A stretch of 64,000 nucleotides of DNA from SKKY01 sp965228015 (lineage in GTDB: Bacteria > Bacillota > Peptococcia > Peptococcales > SKKY01), in NCBI GenBank assembly GCA_965228015.1, contig OZ245787.1, positions 62,001 to 126,000 of the forward strand, given 5' to 3'. This document shows, one piece after another, positions 57,161 to 64,000 of this stretch. The notes under the pieces are model-generated. The model made no database searches and was not told the DNA's origin. It was given only the letters and a program-made list of their open reading frames with translations. The number at the start of each line of letters is the position of its first letter. Within the stretch, counting starts at the first letter, position 1. Both the position numbers and the translations under genes were made by a program.

Positions 57161-57640
57161 ATGAAAATTCCAACAACACTGAAACACAAGCCTGTTGTTG
57201 TTTCAGAAAACTATGAAAATGTGGACGGAAGATATGCATACAACTCAGATGCTAAGGGTCTTTCTCTGGGTCTTGCCCAGTGGAATGACAGAGGGAAAGT
57301 AGAAATATCTGGAAAGGTTTGGCGTCATACAGGAGAGAAGTGGTCCCGTCAGTCAGAAGAACTGCCATTGCACAGAATCCTTGATCTGGCAATAATGGTT
57401 TGCAGAACAAAAGTTCATTTTATGGATGCCTACAGATTTGAGAATCTTTATGACGAAACGAATCCACAAATAGACCGAATTGGCCTCCAAGGAGATGCAA
57501 TGACCCTGGAAACTTGTACAGAAAATGAAAAAATTAATGAAGATATAAAACTTTTCTCTCAGGCACTAAGCAACGATGGTGAGCTGATTGGTGAGCGTCT
57601 GGCAACTCTTTCCCGTCTTTTAAAAGAAATGGGGTATTAG
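57161..57640 (+). CDS. DUF6530 family protein
   Basis: This 159-residue soluble protein shows the family hallmarks: IPTTLKHKPVVVSENYENVDGRYAYN, LSLGLAQWNDRGKVEISGKVWRHTGEKWSRQSEELPLHR and the C-terminal LFSQALSNDGELIGERLATL. The function is unknown. It is the first gene after the palindromic operator, with AGGAAGGA before the ATG, and is followed after three bases by a GIY-YIG-type gene. It is intact, so the module appears to be in use. Confidence 0.85.
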   Translation: MKIPTTLKHKPVVVSENYENVDGRYAYNSDAKGLSLGLAQWNDRGKVEISGKVWRHTGEKWSRQSEELPLHRILDLAIMVCRTKVHFMDAYRFENLYDETNPQIDRIGLQGDAMTLETCTENEKINEDIKLFSQALSNDGELIGERLATLSRLLKEMGY

Positions 57641-57643
57641 GTT

Positions 57644-57976
57644 TTGGAAAGAAAAAAACTAAAGGAACAATATAAACAAATGAAGCCGGATATGGGGCTG
57701 TTCATAATAAAAGCAAAAGACAGCGGCCGTTATCATCTTGAAGGAACTCAAAATCTTAAAGGCAAAATGAACAGTTTGCTTTTTCAGCTTAAAATGGGAG
57801 GCAGCTATAATAAGGAACTTCAAAAAGACTGGAAAGAAAAAGGGGAAGAAAATTTTATTGTAGAAATTATTGAGAAACTTGAATATGATAAAGATGAATC
57901 TAAAATCGACTATACAGAAGAATTAGAACTTCTAAAAATGATCTGGCAAGATAAACTCCCAGGTAAACCATATTAA
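57644..57976 (+). CDS. GIY-YIG nuclease family protein
   Basis: The 110-residue protein belongs to the small GIY-YIG-like group of clostridia (KEQYKQMKPDMGLFIIKAKDSGRYHLEGTQ, then WKEKGEENFIVEIIEKLEYD and YTEELELLKMIWQDKL). The classical GIY/YIG tyrosines are changed to GLFII and GRYHL here, so catalytic activity is doubtful. It starts at a TTG three bases after the DUF6530 stop and shares its promoter. The two genes may act as a small stress- or ligand-induced module. Confidence 0.78.
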   Translation: MERKKLKEQYKQMKPDMGLFIIKAKDSGRYHLEGTQNLKGKMNSLLFQLKMGGSYNKELQKDWKEKGEENFIVEIIEKLEYDKDESKIDYTEELELLKMIWQDKLPGKPY

Positions 57977-58017
57977 AAAGGGTGATCATCAATAAAACTT
58001 GATGATCACCCTTTTTA
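57975..58017. terminator. bidirectional terminator
   Basis: AAAAAGGGTGATCATCAA pairs with TTGATGATCACCCTTTTT. It ends the DUF6530/GIY-YIG operon and the convergent DUF4153 gene. Confidence 0.9.
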
Positions 58018-58026
58018 ATATATTAT

Positions 58027-59790
58027 TTATTTAAAGTCTGTCAGCGCTACCAGGTTCCCCCAGTAATTTGCCTTTCCAGTATATTTGTCAATAAAGAAAT
58101 CTTGAACAATTATCCCTAATTTTACTACATCATTTTCAACCTTAAAAGCAGCTTCTTCAAGGCTAATCTGGTTATTAACAGTAATTTTATTGTAGCATAT
58201 GTCAACAATTGTTCTAACAGGGAAGGATATCATTAAATTATTTTCTTCATCAAGAAGGTTAGCTACAACATCTTCATTTTCCAGTGCAGTAACAATTTTA
58301 TACTCCATACCCTGATGGTTAATTATTATTTGATTCTCTTGAAAATCATCCTGGAAATCATGATTTGGCTTGGCAGCATGAATGTTACCTATATAATTAT
58401 AACCCTCAATATTTAAGCTTGACCCTGAGCAAGATTTACAAATACAGTCTCCTTAATTCCATCCGGGCCTTCATATTCCCTAAAGCCAAAAGTATCATAG
58501 AAATCATTGTAAAACTCAAAATCATCTGGAAGGAAAGTAACTTTATCCAGACATTCCATACGACTTAAATAGTTCATACTATTAATTATTTTCTTTTTTT
58601 CTTCATTATCTAAATCTGGTTTAGCAATAATTTCACCATTCTCCAGCATTCCATTAGCGAGAAGGGTTTCTTCAAGGTTATTCAGTTGACTGTTTTTGCT
58701 TACTGAAAAAGCATCTACAGGAGGTACAATTGAGATAACTGAGAAAATAATAAGCAGTGCAGCAATTAATCCGTTTCGTTTAACAGGAACAAAGCTTAAA
58801 ATTCCTCTTGCAATGGCTGCATATACTCCATAGAGTGCAGCATAATAACAGCCATAGGTAATTCCCATTTCCCCAACTTTTAATACAGAGGCAATAACCT
58901 GAAAAACTACGATAGGAACAAGAACCTTGGGTGCAAACTTTCTGAATAGCACAGCAAATTTATTTTCCAGCATGCTGCTTAGAATATAAATAAGAATAAT
59001 TGCAATTGAGTAGTTTACCAGCATCGGCTCTAATAAATTATTTGTTCAAAATTCCCCTCGAATATTTAATACAATATAAATTATTAAAATCACTGTGAAT
59101 ATTGCAGAAATAGGGATTATAATATAAGAAATAAGAACTTCCGGCAATCTGGGGATATTTGAATATTTTTCAGTTTCTTCATTGGGTTTTTCAGGGTAAA
59201 CGGGTATCATAGATAGAAGGAATAATGGTGCAAAAATGAAAAATACAATAGTTGCATTGTAGGAGTAAATTTTGCTGTTAACTGAAAAAAGAAGCTGATC
59301 AACAGCACCAATAATTAATGCAACCCCAAGAAATATAACTCCTGAGAAAAAAACCGAAATAAAAAATCCTTTAAAGGAAATCATAAAGCTTTCGTTAAAA
59401 GTCGTTTCTCTTTTTACAGAAGGAATCCAGATAAATGTAATTAGAACTGCAAATAAAGTAGCCCCTGTTCTCACGGATAATTCAATGCTAAAGTCTGGTG
59501 AATCATTTACAATCAGATAATACCCCAGGGTTATAAGGGCAATAAACCCATAATAATATATCGAAAATTAATCTTGTCCTTAAAAAACATTCATAGGTAA
59601 TTTGACCAGTGGCACTTAAAAAAGCACCAACAACAAGACTTATAATATATACTCTGTATCTTTCGGGAGAATTAATATCAATAATATTTGTAATGGCTGC
59701 AGCAACAAGAAAGACTGTTGTAAGGGGAAACTTTCCTGTAGCTATGGTCAGACCAGCTATTTTAGTTTTTATTTTTTCAATTAAATTCAT
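58027..59790 (-). pseudogene. DUF4153 polytopic membrane protein, broken
   Basis: From the ATG at 59790 (GGGTGG upstream), MNLIEKIKTKIAGLTIATGKFP leads into about 11 membrane helices in the pattern of DUF4153, followed by a soluble C-terminal part of about 200 residues. Frameshifts are needed near 59585, 59480 and 58420. A TGA at 59046-59048 stands where Trp would fit (RGEFWTNN). The family function is unknown. The soluble end (VTALENEDVVANLLDEENNL and on) is open to 58027. It is divergent from the GGDEF-EAL gene. Confidence 0.82.
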
Positions 59791-59852
59791 ACAAACCACC
59801 CTTTCGAAGCGAATCTTCAACTTAAAGTATCATATACTCTAAGGAGGACATT

Positions 59853-61990
59853 ATGAAAAAATTAATATAAAACTATTTATTATTCCTTTTGTAATAATGT
59901 TCTTTGTTTTTACCTTCTTCGGGTACAAAGCCATCAGTTCAAGAATCCAGGAAAATTATAATTATCTTGAAGAAGATGTATACATAATTGCTAAAAGTTA
60001 TTCAGAGATTGTTTCAAAATCAATTGAAGCTAGTGATGTAATAAATTCTCTCCTGGAAGAAAAAATAATTTCTGCGGGAAAAATAGGTGAACTTTATATG
60101 GGAGAAGAAAGTAACCAGTTGCTAATAGAAATTGCAGAAAGATTAAATGTCGATGAAATGTATTTTTATAATGAAAAAGGGAAATTAATTTATTCTAGCA
60201 CATATGAAGATATTGGCTGGGTTCCTGATAATAATCATCCAGTCATGATTTTTTTAAACAGTGATAATAAAACCTTTATTGAACCTATCAGAAAAGATAC
60301 ATTCAGAGAGTTATTTATGAAGTTTGGTTATTACAGGTTGGAAAATGGAACTATATATCAAATTGGAGTTCAGGCAGAAAAAATACAAAATTTTATTAGT
60401 AGCTTTGAGATACAGAAAATTCTGGATAGTATTTATAATGAAGGTATTGTAGATGGTATTTTATTTTATGACACTAATGATACTTTGCAAGCCAGCACTG
60501 GTATAACTGAGGTTGATAGTAAGTTTTATCATGAAGCCAAGGCATTTGTTGGGAAGGGTGAAGAAATACTTGGTACTCTTACTATAATTAAATCCGCAGA
60601 TGAATTTAACAATATAACTAAACGGATTTTATTTCAGAGAATGGGTGCATTTTTAGCTTTGGTTTTCACATTAGCCTAGATTATGAAAATTATTTATAAA
60701 CAGAGTAAAAAATATTATGAACTTGCATATTTTGATCAGTTAACGGGACTTCCAAATTATGATTACTTAATAGAATTTCTTGCTTCAAAAAAAGATAAAG
60801 GCTCAGATAAAAATCAGGCCTTATTTCTAGTAAGTTTTCGGAACTTAAAAAACCTTAATCTTACCTACGACTTTAAATTCGGTGAAGAAATTATTATTGA
60901 GGTAGCAGAAAGACTTAAAAATCTCGTCGGAAACAGGGGCATGGTTTTTAAATATAATGTAGATCAATTTGCCCTTTTTATTGAAGGTTATACCGACGTA
61001 AATGATTTGCTTATAGCTGCTGAGCAGATTACTGGTACTATAGAAGACCCTTTTTCCGGATCCCTTGGTAATCAGTATATTAACCCGGCAATTGGTATTC
61101 TTGAATTAGGGGAATCTTCCTGTACTCCAGAAATGGCAATAAAGAATGTTTTTACTGCCATGACAATTGCCAAAAAGAATTCCTATCAGCCCTTTGTTTT
61201 CTATGACGAAGCAATGGAAAAAAATTGAAACGAGAAGATAAAATTGAAAAAGCTCTTCGAAAAGCTGTAGAAGATAAAAGTTATCCCTGCTTTTATCTAG
61301 AATACCAGCCGAAGCTTAATCTAAGAAACAATTCAATAGCAGGTTTTGAAGCCCTGGCTCGTTTAGAACTGGATGAATTTGGTAAAATATCTCCTGTGGA
61401 ATTTATTGATGTTGCGGAGAGGTCTCTTTTAATCAGTGAACTAGGGAAGAGGATATATTCTAAAAGTATTGATTTTATTCACAAAATGGAAGAAGAAGGT
61501 TTCTCTGGTGTAAAAGTTGCCATAAATATTTCTGGGATCCAGCTAACCCAGGAAGATTTTCCGAATTTTCTAATAGATGGAGAAAAAGCAGAATTTGAAA
61601 TTACCGAATCAGTTCTTTTGGATAACTTTGACAGAGTAAATGAAAGCTTTCAGAATTAAGAAGGAAAGGAGTAGCAATTTATCTTGATGATTTTGGAACC
61701 GGGTTTTCTTCCATGTCCAGACTTCGTGACTTAAACATTGATGTCTTAAAAATAGACAAGGTTTTTATTGACAGAATTGGACAGAAAGATTTAAAACAAA
61801 GTGAATTAATTACTCCGGATATTATTTCCATGGCCCATAAACTAGGGCTGAAGGAGTGGAAACTCAGGAGCAAAAGGAATTTTTAATAACTCATAAGTGT
61901 GATATTATTCAGGGCTATCATTTCAGCAAGCCCCTTTCAGAAAAAAATGCAATAGAATTTTTAAAAAAGGAGATTAATAATGATAACTAA
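59853..61990 (+). pseudogene. membrane GGDEF-EAL protein, broken
   Basis: It starts MKK after AAGGAGG but shifts frame at once (59870). A membrane anchor, a sensor domain of about 220 residues, a second helix, a GGDEF domain and an EAL domain follow. The GGDEF motif is degenerate (VDQFALF in place of GGDEF). The EAL part keeps FEALARLE, DDFGTGFSS and EGVETQ, so the ancestor was probably a phosphodiesterase. Lesions are a TAG at 60677-60679, frameshifts at 61226 and 61655, and a small deletion near 61852 that removes about four residues before AEGVET. The end overlaps the next gene. Confidence 0.82.
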
Positions 61991-62486
61991 AAAAAGTATC
62001 TTTCTAATATTTACGATAATTGCATTACTTTTTTCCGGATGCAGCTCTCAGAAGACCGAGGTTGAAGAACCAGAACAAAACAGAGACGTTCTTTACCAGG
62101 TCTCAATCCTTAATGCCTTAATGGAAGGTAATTTTCAAGGCACAGAGGAAAATGCATCCTTAAAAGAAAAAGGTGATTTTGGAATAGGAACTTTCCATTC
62201 CCTTGACGGTGAGCTTGTAATGAGTGAAGGAAAAGTATATCAGGTTAATTATCAAGGAAAAGTTACTGAAATGGATGATAAGATAACGGTTCCCTTTGCT
62301 GCAGTTACCTGGTTTGATAAAGATGGGACCAAGAATTTAACGGGAATTTCAAATTACGCAGAACTAACAAAAGCTCTTGATAAAATTAGAAGCAGTAATG
62401 AACTATTTTATGCCTATAAGATTGATGGTAAATTTAGCTATATTAAAACAAGATCAGTCCCACCTCAGGAACAGCCGTTAGTGTAA
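61980..62486 (+). pseudogene. lipoprotein alpha-acetolactate decarboxylase, C-terminus missing
   Basis: The signal peptide (MITKKSIFLIFTIIALLFSGC) has a lipobox. The mature part matches AlsD/BudA: VLYQVSILNALMEGNFQG, GDFGIGTFHSLDGELVMSEGKVYQV, VPFAAVTWFD and LFYAYKIDGKFSYIKTRSVPPQEQPL. The enzyme turns acetolactate into acetoin. Only 168 residues remain; the C-terminal part with the zinc-binding His cluster is absent. The frame ends where the next mobile element begins, so truncation by insertion is likely. The predicted location outside the membrane is unusual for a cytoplasmic fermentative enzyme. Confidence 0.83.
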
Positions 62487-64000
62487 AATAATTATGGGTA
62501 AAAAACAAAAAAATATTAGAGCAACTCCTTATGTTACAATTAAATCGCTAAACCAAATCGCAAAAAAGGAGAAACTCTAATGAATAATATTATACATGAA
62601 ATTGCAACTAAAATCAGTAAAGAAATAGCAGAAAATATGGAAACAACTTTAATTGAGGGAAATAATATATCTGAATTCATTTTAAAAACCAAAAAAATGC
62701 TGGATGAAGTTGGGGTTGCAATTACAGAAAAAGTACTTGAAACTGTAGATATTTTAGTTAAAAAAGATTGTGCAAGAAAAAGAGACTGGAAAATAAAGGA
62801 AACAAAGTCGAAGAAAAGTTTGGCGACGATATTTGGTGAAGTAACCTATAAAAGAACGTATTATGTTCATAAAATTACCGGTGAATATAAATACTTATCT
62901 GATGAAGCTGTTGGTATTGAAGCAAATGACAGAATGGATATATTGCTAGAATCAATGTTAATAGAAGAAGCAATAGAGACACCATACAGAAAAAGTAGCG
63001 AAAAAATATCGAAGAATGTATATCTTACTAGTCAAACAGTAATGAATTCTATTAGAAAGCTTAAAGATATTTCTAATCATGCAGCACCAGTGAAAAAACT
63101 GATTCTCAAGCTAAGATTTTGTACATCGAAGCTGATGAAGATCATGTTTCACTTCAAAGAGGAACATGTGCCGAACCTAGATTAATTTATGTTCACGAAG
63201 GTAAGTGAAAGGTAAGTAAAGATAGATATGAATTAATAAATCCCAGATACTTTAGTGGTCTCTATCAAGATAGTGCTGATTTATGGCTTGAAGTAGCTGA
63301 TTATATTGATAGCAACTATGAAGAAGAAACTATCGAAAAGATATATTTATCAGGAGATGGAGCCAACTGGATAAAACAAGGCAAAGAATGGATTAAAGAT
63401 AGTATCTATGTTTTAGATAGATACTATTTGTCGAAATATATAAAGAAGGCAACTGCTCATATGAAAGGCACACACCAAATGATGTGGTATTACATAAATA
63501 CGAAAAGGAAAGATTTCGTAAAAGATTTATTCAAAGCAATAATTGAAGAAACAGAATCAGAAACAAAAAATAGAAGCAATAAAAGATGCTAGAAGTTATG
63601 TGTTAAATAATTGGGAAGGTATAATGAATCAATATGACCCGGATTATATAGGCTGTAGCACAGAAGGCCATATTAGTTATATATTATCTACAAGATTAAA
63701 TTCAAGGCCTCTAAGCTGGTGCAGAGAAGGTATTGATCAAATGTCACGTCTGAGGGCTTTTAAGGCTAATTCAGGTAATGTATATGATTTAGTAAAAGAA
63801 AGAAGCAAGAAAAACAGAAACAAGAATCATAAAATTAGAAAGCCGTATTATAAAAAAGCTACGAACCTAATATCAGATGAGAAATTCGGTAATGTGCCAG
63901 TAGTTTTAACTGGTAAGAGAACTTGGAAAAGAGAATTATTTAAAAGGATAGCGAGTGCGATTTAGCATGTAATACATACAAGGGGTTTTTTATTCTTTTA
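62487..64000 (+). mobile_element. ISLre2-family element, right end at or beyond the window end
   Basis: The element begins shortly after the truncated decarboxylase frame (around 62490-62520) and carries one transposase gene of the UPF0236 type. The right end is not located with certainty. The last bases (ACAAGGGGTTTTTTATTCTTTT) may be part of the terminal repeat or a terminator. Confidence 0.75.
62580..63965 (+). pseudogene. ISLre2 (UPF0236) transposase, broken
   Basis: The start (MNNIIHEIATKISKEIAENMETTL) and the segments FGEVTYKRTYYVHKITGEYKYLSDEAVG, YIEADEDHVSLQRG, IYLSGDGANWIKQG and the C-terminal STEGHISYILSTRLNSRPLSWCREG are those of the ISLre2 family, with Asp, Asp and Glu candidates in these motifs. 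Frameshifts lie near 63105 and 63560. A TGA at 63206-63208 interrupts HEGK(W)KVSKDRYEL. An AAAAAGGAG site precedes the ATG. Confidence 0.84.

Noticed and set aside
16715..63965. Reassigned genetic code (TAG/TAA as Gln, TGA as Trp) to explain the in-frame stops
   Set aside because: All three codons also end intact core genes in this window (gcvT TAG, gcvH TAA, gcvPA TGA), and many of the same genes carry frameshifts that recoding cannot repair.
16627..63965. Pure sequencing error as the cause of all broken frames
   Set aside because: It cannot be excluded, but core genes over about 14 kb are free of lesions despite many A runs, and nonsense substitutions occur besides homopolymer indels.
1..64000. 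CRISPR array, prophage, integron or replication origin
   Set aside because: No regularly spaced repeats, phage structural genes, integrase with attC sites or DnaA-box cluster were seen; the dense repeats are IS copies.

Overview
The window comes from a low-GC anaerobe of the Firmicutes line. Halanaerobiales or a neighbouring clostridial order is my best guess. This rests on the AT-rich codon use, a class A RNase P RNA, the ccpN-ppsR-ppdK-dgt-yqxD-dnaG-rpoD gene order, a split glycine decarboxylase (gcvPA/gcvPB), and many TTG starts with strong Shine-Dalgarno sites. The genus is not determined.

Left third (1-16.6 kb): an intact housekeeping region. After the tail of a metallophosphoesterase comes a tandem glycine riboswitch with an overlapping terminator. 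It controls a complete glycine cleavage operon (gcvT, gcvH, gcvPA, gcvPB, lpdA). A broken surface protein gene follows, then the gluconeogenic regulator ccpN, the PPDK regulator ppsR (probable ATT start), ppdK, dgt, yqxD, dnaG, rpoD and a three-tRNA cluster (Met/Ile2-CAT, Glu, Val) behind a consensus promoter.

Middle (16.6-43 kb): IS activity and gene decay. An ISL3-type element carries an IS3-type element inside it. Beyond lie a ruined MacAB-like efflux operon, trmK, nif3, a broken zinc-ribbon gene that runs into rnpB, a lipoprotein/two-component/HtrA envelope operon that ends exactly at a second ISL3 copy, a CzrA-like ArsR regulator and a broken CoA-disulfide-reductase-like gene. Next are two small envelope or unknown genes, a large broken PAS-GGDEF-HD-GYP protein and a DbpA-like helicase. 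A second IS3 copy is flanked by halves of two unrelated genes, a DEAD-box helicase and an ABC-F ATPase, so a rearrangement has happened there. An odd protein with Cys every third residue and a DUF4332 protein follow.

Right third (43-64 kb): an Uup-like ABC-F, more DEAD-box helicases, a broken HerA-like ATPase, a possible RNase H-fold protein, an arsenite/arsenate pair (acr3, arsC) each cut by a nonsense codon, a broken YbiT-like ABC-F, a lipoprotein barnase (broken) with intact barstar, uppP, and a broken mnmH. A 109-nt palindromic element is split by an IS3-group insertion with a CTT target duplication. A DUF6530 plus GIY-YIG pair sits behind a 41-bp palindromic operator. A broken DUF4153 membrane protein, a broken GGDEF-EAL protein and a lipoprotein acetolactate decarboxylase cut short next to an ISLre2-type element close the window.

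The main pattern: about 14 kb of core genes carry no lesion, while most accessory genes carry one to five. These are 1-nt indels in short homopolymers, plus nonsense codons that mostly look like C-to-T or G-to-A changes at Gln or Trp codons. Together with near-identical IS copies this suggests a recent IS expansion with ongoing pseudogene formation. Draft-assembly error remains the chief alternative.
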